A DNA stretch of 64,000 bases from Microvelia longipes (GCA_018340805.1 JACMZG010001870.1:49351115-49415114); one strand, 5' to 3'. Shown: positions 12,601-23,868, numbered from the stretch's first letter. A program made the numbers and translations. The notes: a model not told the origin generated them from the letters alone.

Positions 12601-13596
12601 ATCTTCAATGCTTTTATAAGATCATTAATATGACGACCCCACTATCAGAATTATTATCAAGAGTTGTTGGTTTGTCCATTATATATATTCCTGACTTAAA
12701 AGTGCCTCCAGTTAATAATTTGTGCGTCTAATTATTTAGATTCATAGTAGAAAAGAGAAACAATTATTTTTAATTTTTATAAGATTAAAAATGATTTTTA
12801 ATTGTTACTATTCTGTTAGCCGTTCAAAATGCATTTCTAGTTCTTTTGCTATAATTTTATTTTGTTTTGCCTTAAGAAATTACAGCATAGTTCTTCAAGT
12901 GGAATTAGAAATGAACTGTAGGTTTTTTCATCAAAAAATTTCTTTTTATAAGGGAAATAAAAAAGGATCTTTTGAAATGAAATTAGTCCCTTTTCTTTTT
13001 TTTTTCATACTGAGTCAAATTAAAGTTGTTTTCTTGTTGTATCTCTACAACGACAATGACTACCAAGGACCAAAAGAAGATAAAATGATCAAGTCAATTT
13101 CACGGCTCACCCTCTCTCGGAATCTTCTTAGTCTGCCGAGGTAATAACCTCTTTTTCTAAATAACAAGCTCTTTAGTATAACGGAGTTTTTTCTTAGTAA
13201 AATAAGGGACATGGAATCCTTACCTTACCATGAAGCATTTCAAGGTGGGAGGGATGTTGGGCAACATCTTAACGTGCCGTCCCCCCATGAACATCCTACT
13301 CGACCCTTTACCCTAAGTCTTAGTTAAAACCCTTGAGAGAAAAACTTTAGATAGTAATATTAAACAAATAAACCTTTTATAAAATCTATTTTTCTTGTCC
13401 TTATTACAAAGCTTATATTATAGCGTTTTATCAATAAGTTATTTATCTAAGCTTGTCCAGCAGCTGTTTTTTTACCTTCTTAAAAACTAGGTTTGATTGA
13501 TGGCAGCAATGTTAACTCTTAAACAGGAGTAATTGTTTTAAGCTCACGGTAACCTGTTGTTGCCAGCTAGGTACAACTTTTAAAGAGTTTTCTTTG
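12601..13596. repeat. right arm of large inverted duplication
   Basis: Inverted copy of 9380-10347. A 117-residue frame at 12791-13144 (plus) lies wholly within the repeat. It starts MIFNCYYSVSRSKCISSS and has a hydrophobic N-terminal half. In the other arm the same frame is broken soon after residue 49, and I see no known domain. It is most likely chance coding capacity, or a remnant carried by the repeat. Confidence 0.88.
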
Positions 13597-13659
13597 TCTT
13601 GAAGGACGGTTTATAGACCTAATATGGAGGTAAAAATAACAAAAAAATATTGTTTTTAC

Positions 13660-13789
13660 CTGTCCAGCTTGCTGGGTGTTATTAGGATCTCCTGATTCTT
13701 TTCCCCATGAACATTTAACTGTTTGACCATTGATATCAGTATTATGGACAGCGACTATAGCATGTGTAGCTGATTCCTTCGTTGAAAAC
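13660..13789 (-). CDS. TIA1: TIA-1/TIAR exon, C-terminal half of RRM3
   Basis: The acceptor tctgttgtag precedes 13789 and the donor CAG|GTAAAA follows 13660. The 130-bp exon enters in phase 2, with the split AG|G codon giving Arg, and leaves in phase 0. It encodes FSTKESATHAIVAVHNTDIN then GQTVKCSWGKESGDPNNTQQ and AGQ. The leading Phe completes the RNP1 motif begun in the exon at 33198 (KGYAFIR|F). The ESATHAIVAV helix and the VKCSWGKE final strand are the end of RRM3 in TIA-1/TIAR, which reads ESAAHAIVSV and VVKCYWGKE in vertebrates. RRM3 helps bind U-rich or C-rich target RNAs. Confidence 0.96.
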
Positions 13790-14589
13790 CTACAACAGAT
13801 ATGCATTAAAAATGTAACAACATAGTTATAGCTTACAAAAGTTAAAATTCAATGATTTTACGTAAAAACAGAATGTACGATTGGTTTATACATCCCTGGT
13901 TCTCAGAGTTTTGTATAAACCTCTTGTTACCAGAGATCAGAAAATGTTAACATCTTTCCAATACAGAGAATAGCAAAGTAAAAAGACAACAAAACAGAGA
14001 GAAAGAAATATTTTATTTAAAAAAATAGAAAGAATCCCCAAAAAGGATTATTAACAACAAAATTATTATTAAATTAATAATGAGATAGGTTTCTAAAAAG
14101 TTAGTAAAAGGTCTATTAATCATCATTATATCGGAGGGAAAGCAGCCCTTCCCCCTCCTGGGAGGAGAAAATAACCTGACAACATTATATTGTAATCAAT
14201 ATTTATTAAATAATTATTATTAATCTCTGATATTAGAAAGGGGGCTGGATACAATCGATACTAATTCATGAAAAAAATCTTTACTGTAAAAAACAAAACT
14301 CGATTAAAAACGCATGAAATTATTATACGGATTTTATCACTTTTAATCTGAAATTTTACAACATGTTGAGAAAAAAGACTACGTAAAGTATATTTGGTGA
14401 GACGATGAAAATTCACCAGATGAAAATTATGACGGTACTTAAGAGAGCAAAATGGAATCTTTGCTTAATATAAATGGGGATAGTAGACGTCGAAAAATTG
14501 CGGTGTTAACACAAAAATTAAATAGAAAATAAGGCAAAAAAATAAAAGATTTAAGGTCAATTTAAGACTGAGAACCCAGTATATTTGAA

Positions 14590-14805
14590 TAGTAATTATT
14601 ACATTACTTAGAAGATAGTAAGTAATATATTACTTAGAAAATAGTAAATAATACATTACTTAGAAGATTGTAAATAATAGATTACTTAGAAAATAGTAAG
14701 TAATACATTACTTTCTACAGTAAGTAATACATTACTTACTATAGTAAGTAATGTATTACTTACTATAGTAGATAATGTATTACTTAATATAGTAAGTAAT
14801 CAGTA
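14590..14805. repeat. self-complementary ~15-30-bp tandem repeat (TAATACATTACTTA)
   Basis: Repeats of agtaatacattactta and its complement taagtaatgtattact run through the block. The right part is an almost perfect palindromic array (actatagtaagtaatgtattact), and units on the left diverge (tagaagattgtaaataat). It could fold into long hairpins or cruciforms. Confidence 0.85.
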
Positions 14806-14928
14806 GAATAAGTGGTGATGTGATGAAACTATAAGTGGTAAAAAATACCCCGATTTCCATAACAGATCATTTTAAATTGCCAAGAACTAAGATTAAATGA
14901 ATCGTAGATCTCTTAAAAAATTCTGGCG

Positions 14929-15622
14929 CGGTGGTCCGCATGTCGGGCGAATTTCCTTTGGATGCGTGTTTCCGTGCTTTATACATTATATAAGTTTACA
15001 ACTACTAAATAAATAATTCCGACGCGGTGGTCCGCTGTCGGGCGAATTTCATTTAGAATGCGTGTTTCCGTGCAAAACAACCCATTTCTTGCTTATGCAA
15101 GAAATGCCCATTGCGTGGTTCCGGTTCATGCTTTAGAACCTAAGCAGTTACTCAATTGTCAAGCACTGCTCGTAACTCATTTTGTCTGTATTTTACCAAA
15201 GGAAATGCGCATAACTATCCAGTTGGTTGCACAAAACTATGCCTCTAAAAATTAGAAGTACGCACTATTATTTGCACTAGTTTAAGCTTAGTTACTCATC
15301 TTTAAGCTTAGTCAGTTATCTTTAAAGGTTTAGCGCATTTCCTTTGGTAAAATACAGACAAAATGAGTTACGAGCAGTGCTTGACAATTGAGTAACTGCT
15401 TAGGTTCTAAGCATGAACCGGAACCACGCAATGGGCATTTCTTGCATAAGCAAGAAATGGGTTGTTTTGCACGGAAACACGCATTCTAAATGAAATTCGC
15501 CCGACAGCGGACCACCGCGTCGGAATTATTTATTTAGTAGTTGTAAACTTATATAATGTATAAAGCACGGAAACACGCATCCAAAGGAAATTCGCCCGAC
15601 ATGCGGACCACGCGCCAGAATT
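14929..15622. repeat. palindrome with ~285-bp arms inside the Helentron-like repeat
   Basis: The left arm 14929-15210 and right arm 15333-15622 are near-perfect inverted copies around a ~120-bp loop. Shared strings include CCCATTTCTTGCTTATGCAAG, CAATTGTCAAGCACTGCTCG and the terminal aattctggcgcg. The 65-residue ORF at 15058-15255 is palindrome sequence and is not called a gene. Confidence 0.93.
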
Positions 15623-15852
15623 ATTTTCTAGTTGTAAACTTATATTAGGTGAAAAAAACGATAAAAAATTATTGTCCCTACTAGGATTTGAACCCAGGTA
15701 CTCTGGGTTTGAGTGCTCGCATCCAAAGGAAATTCGCCCGACATGCGGACCACCGCGCCAGAATTATTTTCTAGTTGTAAACTTATATTAAGTAAAAAAA
15801 ACGATAAAAAATTATCGTCCCTTCCAGGATTTGAACCCAGTACCCTGAGTTA

Positions 15853-16350
15853 GAGTGGTCGTATTGACTCCGGACACTGGCATCAACTCAGAGGCCCAAA
15901 AAACATTGAAAACGACACCCTACTCGAAATTTATATTTCAACGACCGTAATTTTGGTTTTCTATAAATTTTTTGTGTTTTTTCGACTTTTGGTCACTTAG
16001 AGTGGTCGTATCGACTTCGGACCGGTTTCATTCGATTCAGCGCCCAAAAATACATAGATAACGACACCCTACTCAAAATTTATTTTTTATCGACCTAAAT
16101 TTTGGTTTTTGGTAATTTATAATGGTTTTTTGGTCACTTAGAGTGGTCGTATCGACTTCGGACCGGTTTCATTCGATTCAGCGCCCAAAAATACATAGAA
16201 AACGACACCCTACTCGAAATTTATTTTTTATCGACCTAAATTTTGGTTTTTGGTAATTTATAATGGTTTTTGGCCTTTTGGTCACTTAGAGTGGTCGTAT
16301 CGACTTCGGACCGGTTTCATTCGATTCAGCGCCTCAAAAAACATAAATAT
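15853..16350. repeat. ~145-bp tandem repeats
   Basis: The phrase gagtggtcgtatcgacttcgg, or a close variant, starts at 15853, 16000, 16141 and 16289. Each is followed by accggtttcattcgattcag, cgacaccctactcgaaattt and ggtttttggtaattt. The same array appears inverted at 46560-46900. Confidence 0.88.
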
Positions 16351-16559
16351 TGACCTTTTTCGCGGCAAAAAATAATAACCCTGAATTTTGCCGATTTTTT
16401 TGAAAAATTCGCTGACTCAGCAAACCGGGTTAATGACGTCACAAAAACCTGGTTTTCAATAGGGTTCGTGTCCTTCCGAAGGTTGATTTTTGTACCAAGT
16501 TTGGTTAAAAAATATAAATCCGTTCGAAAGATAGAGTGTTTACAAGAAAGTGTCTAGAA

Positions 16560-16705
<146 letters not shown>

Positions 16706-16995
16706 GCGAAACGTATTTTTTCGTCATTAGGACCTCTGAAACGGATTTGTGTCGTGGTCCGAGGTTCGAATTCCGCCATGACGCCTATCCCATTAGCCGA
16801 ATTTCCAAAGGAAATTCGCTAAAAAACAAAACTAAGAATACTAATCTGCTTAGATTATCCGTGATGAGTATTTAAGAAGTTAAATAAAATACTGAAAAAT
16901 ACCCAGAGGTATCATAAATCAGTGGTATCACAAAGCCAGAATTACCTCAGATGGAATACATCTTGTAAGGCTCAAAGTGTATCCTTGCTCATATT

Positions 16996-17002
16996 TATAT
17001 AT

Positions 17003-17054
<52 letters not shown>

Positions 17055-17090
17055 ATAATATATTATATATATAATTATATAATATATATA
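16996..17090. repeat. (TA)n microsatellite
   Basis: Interrupted TA dinucleotide tract in DNA outside the Helentron-like element. Confidence 0.93.
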
Positions 17091-17930
17091 AATAATGCCC
17101 GCTTTAGGGCATTTCGATAAATGCAGGTTGAATACCCTTTAGGGCAGTCACCTGAATATAGCCCAGTCTGCAAACCCCTGACCTCTGGTTTCGACATCAC
17201 TTGAGAAGGCAGACCGCTCATCTTCTAGTGTTGAAAAAGGTAAGGGGCATAAGGTAGGGGTAAGGTCTTAAGGGGCATCGTTAAGAAATTAACTTGAGTA
17301 TATAGACTTTAATGCCCAATGAAATACCGGTCCAGTGTCCAATTATTTAAAAAATGTTAATTAATGAATTAAATTTAAAATTAATAAATATATGATGAAA
17401 TTTTATGATTAAATTAACCTTTGACAAAAGTTAGGTATTAGTCAAAGGGATATTATACCACTGTTCTTCTATTGGGCCAAAACCAGCATTTCTGCAAGAC
17501 AACACTTAGCACTACATCCGGAAGATGTTTTTTCCGACAGGATACGAAACGGCCTTAGCTCCCATGTTTTATGAAAAATTCTTACAACATAGAAATATGA
17601 TAACCACTTTTGCGTTCGAAGAGATTAGCTTATATGAAAATATATGATAAGGCATTCAATGCGTCAAAGTCAAATAATATTCTTTTGTTTTGACAAAAAG
17701 ATTTCAACCAAACCAAGTTGTTTATTTAGAATCTCTTTGTAGTCTTACAAACGCAAGAGAAATTACAATTTATAAGTACAAGGTAATAATGCGAAAAATA
17801 TTTGTCAAACTAATGTGTCAAATATTTAATTTAAATCTACACAATGCAAATGAGTCAAGTTGGATTCTGATGTGTCACTCACTTGGTTTATCTGATTTAA
17901 TAAGTTGCTGAAATATTTAAAGGAGTTGTA
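17091..17930. other. upstream region of the nested dsRBD gene
   Basis: No gene seen. The plus ORF at 17690-17911 starts before and stops ahead of the dsRBD start and has no domain. An in-frame TAA at 17901 precedes the chosen start. A promoter or upstream non-coding exon could be here, but I cannot place a TATA box with confidence in such AT-rich DNA. Confidence 0.4.
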
Positions 17931-18728
17931 ATGACGTCGGCTTACAGCATGTTCAGCAATCAAGACGAAGATATTAAAGTCTTTGCTGACGCTACTAAAG
18001 AATCGAGAGCTGGAATCGCGGCTTGGAAAAGAATTAGCGCATACAAGAAAAACAACGAAACAAGTTTAGCGGAAGAAATGGAAAAAACTGCCCAAGACTT
18101 GGAGATATTCATCAAAGACTTAGAAACGGATTGCAGAATCAAAAAATTCCGTCGAGAAAGTTTGGGTTCCGACGTTTACGATCAATGTAAGAATATTAGT
18201 GACGATGTAAATGGAAAAATAGAATTGGGAATTTTGGTGATGGACCGAGTATCTGAGTTATTGGGTCTCAAAAGAAAAGGCCAAGGAGACATTTCGCACC
18301 AGAATTCGAAAGCGACATTCGACGAAGCTGGTTCTTTAGACAGCGAAAGACTAAAAGCAAAAGATCGTATAGATAAAGTAAGCGAACGAATGAAACATTT
18401 AATGGCAATATTCGGTCGTATATTAGACGAAGAAGGTATTGAACATAAATTACCTGTCCCAAAATTACCACCACGGCCTAAGGTGTCCTTGCCAGCTTAC
18501 AAAGTCAAAGAACCTAAAGAATTTTACGCTTCGAAAGAAGAAGCCAAGAAAAGAGACGGGAGGGAATTGAGAGGCAAGTCGTTATCGACCACAATGTCTA
18601 GGGATTCGAAAGCGACGCACACGCACTCCAGGAAGTCCAAGAGTGGATGTATGTCAACAGTGAGGAGTCCGCTACAATTCTTGGAAGAGTATGCAAGTAA
18701 TGCAGCTTTAAATGTCGAATTGACTCAG
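17931..18728 (+). CDS. dsRBD protein gene, exon 1 (helical N-terminus and start of dsRBD1)
   Basis: ATG at 17931 is the first Met after an in-frame stop at 17901. The frame stays open to 18770, but I end the exon at 18728 (CAG|GTAGTA, phase 0), because joining to the acceptor at 19203 completes a double-stranded-RNA-binding domain. Residues 1-235 are rich in Glu, Lys and Asp and look mostly helical (for example EEMEKTAQDLEIFIKDLE), with a Pro-rich patch (LPVPKLPPRPK) and a Ser/Lys/Arg-rich segment near 217-240. Residues 246-266 (SPLQFLEEYASNAALNVELT and Q) match the first helix and start of strand 1 of a dsRBD. I do not recognise the N-terminal region. GC content is higher than in the surrounding intron. 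The gene lies antisense inside the TIA intron. It could be a host RNA-silencing or RNA-metabolism cofactor or a domesticated foreign gene; the sequence does not decide. Confidence 0.85.
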
Positions 18729-19203
18729 GTAGTAGCAGTTTTGAGAGGTAATGAGTTATTAGGTATTTAATCTAGAGGACTATAGACAGGAGTTGTCCGT
18801 GTCACGGAGTGGTCATTCGGGTCGGGTAACATATGTCTTTAAGAGACAATGATGCTAGTGGAATATACTTGAGTTGAGTCAATTTTAGTCAATGTGGATA
18901 TTTAAAAAAGACATAGTTAATGATGGGTGATATTTCTATGCCCCAAAACTCCAGATTTACACCATCCTAACGTGGCCTTTATTGGATTTGGCGGCCATGC
19001 ATTTAAGTTATAAACACAATTTAACTTCTGTAATCAGAAAAGGATGAGCCTTAATCATAACCATGTAGCAGGCTCAAGAAATTCAATTAAAATTATGAGC
19101 ACAGCAATGAAGTATATTAATTATAACAAAAGTTTAGGCTTGATACCTTTAAATTTTCCAAACTATCAACGTATCTTATAATGTCTTCATTTTATGCCTA
19201 CAG
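18729..19203 (+). other. intron of the nested dsRBD gene
   Basis: A 475-bp AT-rich stretch with GTAGTA at its 5' end and a pyrimidine-rich acceptor (gtcttcattttatgcctacag) at its 3' end. Both flanking exons are in phase 0. Removing it joins helix 1 of dsRBD1 to its beta strands and RNA-binding loop. Reading through instead gives a frame that ends 14 codons later, at 18770. Confidence 0.85.
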
Positions 19204-19692
19204 GTACGAGCCAATAGAACAGCTTGGTATTTAGAATACATTTTCTCTTGTAAATTATTCAACGTGATCGGTGAAGGGCGCGGAAAAACAAAAGAAGTAG
19301 CGAAGCAAGAAGCAGCTAGCCAAGTTATAACAGGTATCATATCACGTCAAAAACGCGGAACATTAGCGCCTGAATTACCACCGCTAACCACCAAAGAGAT
19401 AGACTTCGGCATCTCGCTACTTTGCGAAACAATAGATTACGAAGAAGAGCTGGTTGATATTTGTTCAAAGTCGAACCACCGTCCGCCCATTTTCACCACT
19501 GTTACGACAGGTCCGCCTAGTTTTGTTATCAGATGTCACGCGTTAAACGCAAACGCCATAGGCAAAGGTAAGCACAAACACATAGCGAGACGAATGGCAG
19601 CAAAAAACGTTATTGAATCGGTCACGTTGGAGCGAAGGAAAGCCAAAGAAGTCATGAGAGCTTCCGTACAGAATTACAATCTTAAAAATTAA
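19204..19692 (+). CDS. dsRBD protein gene, exon 2 (rest of dsRBD1 and dsRBD2)
   Basis: The frame is open from GTA at 19204 to TAA at 19690-19692, giving residues 267-428. VRANRTAWYLEYIFSCKLFN supplies the strands of dsRBD1. GEGRGKTKEVAKQEAA is the canonical C-terminal signature: a Gly-rich turn, then KxxAK at the start of helix 2, which contacts the RNA backbone. A second, more divergent domain follows at about residues 332-408, with FVIRCHALNANAIGKGKHK then HIARRMAAKNVIESV, where GKGKHKHIARRMAA replaces the usual GxGxSKKxAKxxAA. Tandem dsRBDs are typical of RNAi cofactors such as R2D2, Loquacious and TARBP2, but those place their domains at the N-terminus; here about 245 residues precede them. 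No polyA signal is obvious immediately downstream. Confidence 0.9.
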   Translation, partial: VRANRTAWYLEYIFSCKLFNVIGEGRGKTKEVAKQEAASQVITGIISRQKRGTLAPELPPLTTKEIDFGISLLCETIDYEEELVDICSKSNHRPPIFTTVTTGPPSFVIRCHALNANAIGKGKHKHIARRMAAKNVIESVTLERRKAKEVMRASVQNYNLKN

Positions 19693-19984
19693 AGTATCAG
19701 CGGTGAATAATATGTATAGCATTATTTCCTTAGTGACAAAAACTTTTATAGATTAGTTGTCTCTTTATGGTAGATACTTGTTGCCATATGTCTGGTTCAT
19801 ATAGTAAGTCCAACTTGTTTCTATTAACTTATATTTTTCCCATTGCATATTACTCTTTCGGCGAAGGGAGGGGGAATTTATAGCATTAGTAAATTTTAAA
19901 GAAAAATAATCTTATGAGGTTGGCGTTATAAAGGGAGGGAGAAGGGGATGTGCATTTTTGGGGTATTGGGAAGGGGGAATTATC

Positions 19985-20296
19985 CATAGAGATATATACT
20001 AGAGGGGGCATAGCCTATTACAATACACTGAGAGACCTGGAACGTCTTTTTAGGGCTCTTAGGGCTCTGTGTAACCTCATTGAAACCTCCTCCAAGAGTG
20101 AGATAAGGTTATAATACATCATTTGTTATCGCATTCCCACGCATAGTTTGAGTTTTTATTTGTATTTTTAACGTTCTTCTATATAAGTATTAGTAATTTT
20201 TTTATGATTATTTGATTTTATAAAAAAGCGAATGTGTGAGGATACTTTTTCGATGTTTCAAATTTAACTAGAGCCCTCTAGTAATCATATCTCCTG
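19985..20296. mobile_element. hAT-like MITE, family B, copy 1
   Basis: The ends are CATAGAGATATATACTAGAG and the complement of CTAGTAATCATATCTCCTG. They are flanked by GAATTATC (19977-19984) and GACTTATC (20297-20304), 7 of 8 matching. The element is 312 bp and non-coding. The interior (gctctgtgtaacctcattgaa, tttttcgatgtttcaaa) is shared with 36398-36686 and 48195-48513. Confidence 0.85.
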
Positions 20297-20344
20297 GACT
20301 TATCATCTGATTAAGAATACATAAATATATAACATATATCATTA

Positions 20345-20557
20345 ATGCCCAGCTCAGTCTGGCCGCTGGGGGTGGGATATACCATCGAAGTAGATACTAG
20401 ACCGAAAAGGTTACAAATATTAATTAATGAGCGCCAGGTTCTTTTTAACCCAAAGGGGGGGGGGGTAAGAACCAACCCTCCAGAACTATTGAAAATGGAT
20501 CTATATATTGGCTTAAGATACGACATGGATAACTTATCTAAGTACTCAATAAAATAG
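20345..20557 (+). other. 70-codon open frame of unknown meaning
   Basis: GC-richer than its neighbours and open on both strands (minus frame at 20311-20526). It starts MPSSVWPLGVGYTIEVDTRP and crosses a run of nine G. There are no recognisable domain, splice signals or partner exons, so I do not call it a gene. Confidence 0.15.
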
Positions 20558-21931
20558 AGTTGAGATTTGATTTATAATTAAACCAATTTAAATAAAAAAT
20601 ACTCAATTCTTCTTACAATTAACAAGTCTAGTTTTAATACATACTTAATACACATCCTTTTTATAGATATAAACCACTAGATATGAGTTATTAAAAATAA
20701 GGTCCTACCTACTAACTTATGGTAAATGCATACATGATTATTATAGGAAACAGTTAAATAGTAAAATTAGGTTATAAGGTTATTGGTGGGTGAATAAAGG
20801 TGTTCATTCAAATTATATCTAATCACACATTGCTTATCCTCATCCAGACTTGTCTTACTTAACTTAAGCTCGAACCAACGTACATCCGTGTCATCAGCCT
20901 AAGACTAGAACCCTTCAAAAGAAGGGCGTCCAAAGCACTTGTACAACAATCAACCAATTCGAAATGAAACGGATACTCGCTAAAATCAAGACTAACTTGA
21001 ACAGTTGATAAAAAAAACTAAAAAAAGGAACTTTTAAATTAATAAATTAAAATTAATTTACGGCCCTACGGCCGAAGCCGTCCCCACCGGGGCCTCGTGG
21101 AAAAAAAACAAGAAAGTCGGAAAAACCTTCTTCCACCTCAAAAAAACAGTGTTACCAACTAGATAAGCATATAAATACAAATAATAAATACTTCTAAATC
21201 GAGATTAATTATTTAAAGAAAATTTCAAATTTATCTAAACTAAATTCTAATTAAAATTTTCTACCCAAAATATATCGTTACAAATATAAAATAGGGAAGC
21301 TCGGTTCCGCAACAAGCAGCTCGGCGATATTTAAATACGAATATAAAATAAACTATGTCGTAGAATGTTTATAGATAATTCAAAACTATGTTGAGTCATA
21401 CAGGAAGCGAGCTAGTATTATTAATAAACAAAAAAAACTAATTATACCAGAATATAATACGGAGGACAAATACAGACTGAAAAACAAAGGCTATACAACA
21501 AAGAAACAAATTAATAAATTCAAATAAAATCCGCAACTAAATTTAAATAAATTCTTTTTCACTAAACTTCCCCTTCATAAAAAAGTATTTATAACAAAAA
21601 ATACACATAATGGAAAAAAATATTGAGAAAATAAATAAAAGTATTATATAAAATAGATTTTCACAAAATAATAAATAACAAGTAAACAAGAATTATGATA
21701 ATCGAGTATAACGATATCACAATTATTAACCTGATATCTACACAATTATTACCCAAAATATATAAATAAACAATTTCATATTTTTAATAATAATAAAATA
21801 GAGGATCGAACAGACTTTGGATTAGATAGGTTAAAAAATAAATTATATAAATATTTGGGTATACACACATAAGATTTACATGTACAGACTAAACTAATAT
21901 ATAAACCAGGTAGGGAAACTCCTATACTAAC

Positions 21932-22382
21932 CAAGGATCTTGAATAAAGGGGATGACACATTAAGGAACATTTCTGACTCCATGGAAGTTGTATGAGATA
22001 GAGAAATAGGAGCAAACTTTCCTTCCCCTTGGTTATAATGGAAAAAAGGCGCCAAACACAGGTTATATAGCAAGGTTCGAGTTTGCTTCTGAACTTCTTC
22101 TGTGCTTCTCGTGATTGTTACATTTGTGGTGCTTGTTAAATCATTCGTGCTTATTTAATTTTAAATTTTGGACTATACTTTGCCATTTCAGTGAGTGATA
22201 ATTTAAGCGTGTTTTGTTATAACCTTCCCAAGCAATTAACAATGAGAAACCATTGAGAGGTAAGTTTGCCTCTAAAATTTAAGACCTGCGCTGTTATAAG
22301 AATTGTAAGAATGTGCAGTTGGGGTTACTTGTTTGTATGGCAAATCGACTTAGTGCGTCATCCCCTTTATTCAAGATCCTTG
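21932..22382. mobile_element. hAT-like MITE, family A, copy 3
   Basis: The best-preserved copy: the ends CAAGGATCTTGAATAAAGGG and its complement are inverted over at least 26 bp. It is flanked by ATACTAAC (21924-21931) and ATATTAAC (22383-22390), 7 of 8 matching. At 451 bp it has no transposase. The interior is collinear with 6472-6967. Confidence 0.92.
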
Positions 22383-23263
22383 ATATTAACTAACCTGTGT
22401 AAAAAAATTCAGACATGCGTGAGCTAGCTGATCGCTGGCTCAAAAATAAAAAATAGCTAAAATAGGAATAACTGCGCATGCGCCTCTTAGGATTTACGAT
22501 TTTTACTTAGTTTTATTGGCAACCCTGATAACATTAGGTCAGTTTTACTTTTTATCGTGTTTTCTTACTTTAATATGTACGTGATAGTTTAATGATTTTG
22601 TATTAAATTCTATGAAATAATTGTTACAATAAATTAGTTAAAGAATAAGAGAAGATATAGTAAAGGTAAAGTACATGTTTTATTAAAATTTTGAAGAAAA
22701 TGCAGACACGACAGTGTATACCTTAAATATAACTTAAAATTACGATTGCTTTTATTATATTCAAAAATGTTTGGTTACTGTTGTAAAACTACTAATTACA
22801 ATTAATATTTGAAGGGGAAAAACTAATATGACTCGCAAAAATATACTAAGTTAAGTAGTGCATTAAAAAAAAAAAAGTTTAATTAGCTGCTCGTTTGAAG
22901 TTATTTAAAAAAAACCTAGTATTTGAAGATTCACATTTAAATCTCTATTGGATGTGACAAAACGTATTTCTAACATAAATATTTAACATCTCATACTACA
23001 TTCTACAAAGAAATGCAATAAAAACAAAAATTTTTAGTACCGCAAATAGTTTGTTTATATCACTACTATGGCCGCGCCTATAGGAAAATTTTAGCCAACT
23101 CTCGGGGGACAAAATGTGAACTACATGCCAGGTCTGACAGAAATCTTGTTTGTTTCCCTACTTGGTTTATATATTACTTTAGTATTGACCTTTATTGAGC
23201 GTTTCTGAGATATACGACTTAAAAGGGTAAATTTCAAAATGGCTTTCGATAGCTCTATTACAC

Positions 23264-23868
23264 TAAGTACAAAGAGACTAATACTCAGAGGGAGGATACG
23301 ACAGCTCTTTTCATTTCCTGGGTAGCTTGGCACTATAATTGTATATTAGTGACGTCACTTTTAGATTTTTCATAATAATTACAATTTATCATAAATATTA
23401 CATTATTTTTCGACCATTTTGTCTTATTTTAAAATGAATTTAAAATAAGTTGTAATTCTTATCTATCGCATATAGTATTGAAATATCTGGGTTAAAAAAT
23501 GCCCGCTGTTAGTCTCCGTTAAGGGTTGTGGAGTGACCCACGGGAGTGGGTCTTTAGTCTCCTCTAGGAACACCTTGTAGGAGTAAGTACCGTTATGGTA
23601 CCCACTGGAAACTGTCTCTCTTATACTTAGAGGGAGGATACAACAGCTCTTATCATTCCTTGGGTAGCTAGGTGCCATAACTGTACTTAGGTGACGAAGA
23701 GACTAATACTTAGAGGGAGGATACAACAGCTCTTATCATTCCTTGGGTAGCTAGGTGCCCTAACTGTACATTGGTGACAAAGAGACTAATACTTAGGGGG
23801 AGGATACAACAGCTCTTATCATTCCTTGGGTAGCAAGGTGCCATAACTGTAAATTGGTGACGTCATTT
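23264..23868. repeat. ~83-bp tandem repeat with one displaced copy
   Basis: The unit agactaatacttagagggag followed by gatacaacagctcttatcat and a ccttgggtagctagg segment occurs at about 23620, 23698 and 23782, with an earlier copy near 23275. Each is followed by ccataactgta and ttggtgac(gtca). Minus ORFs over this block are repeat translation. Confidence 0.85.

Noticed and set aside
12791..13144. 117-residue ORF starting MIFNCYYSVSRSK
   Set aside because: It lies inside the large inverted duplication and is frame-broken in the other arm. No domain or transcription signal.
15058..15255. 65-residue ORF with Cys and His residues
   Set aside because: It lies in one arm of the large palindrome. 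No zinc-binding spacing is evident, and the repeat context explains it.
17931..18770. Intronless 279-residue protein ending at 18770
   Set aside because: Its last 13 residues (VVAVLRGNELLGI) replace the dsRBD core. Splicing at CAG|GTAGTA to 19204 gives a complete domain in phase, so the read-through end is considered intron.
21061..21100. GC-rich cggccctacggccgaagccg block as rDNA or a terminator
   Set aside because: Only a short hairpin-forming patch. It does not match rRNA sequence that I know, and intrinsic terminators do not apply in this eukaryotic context.
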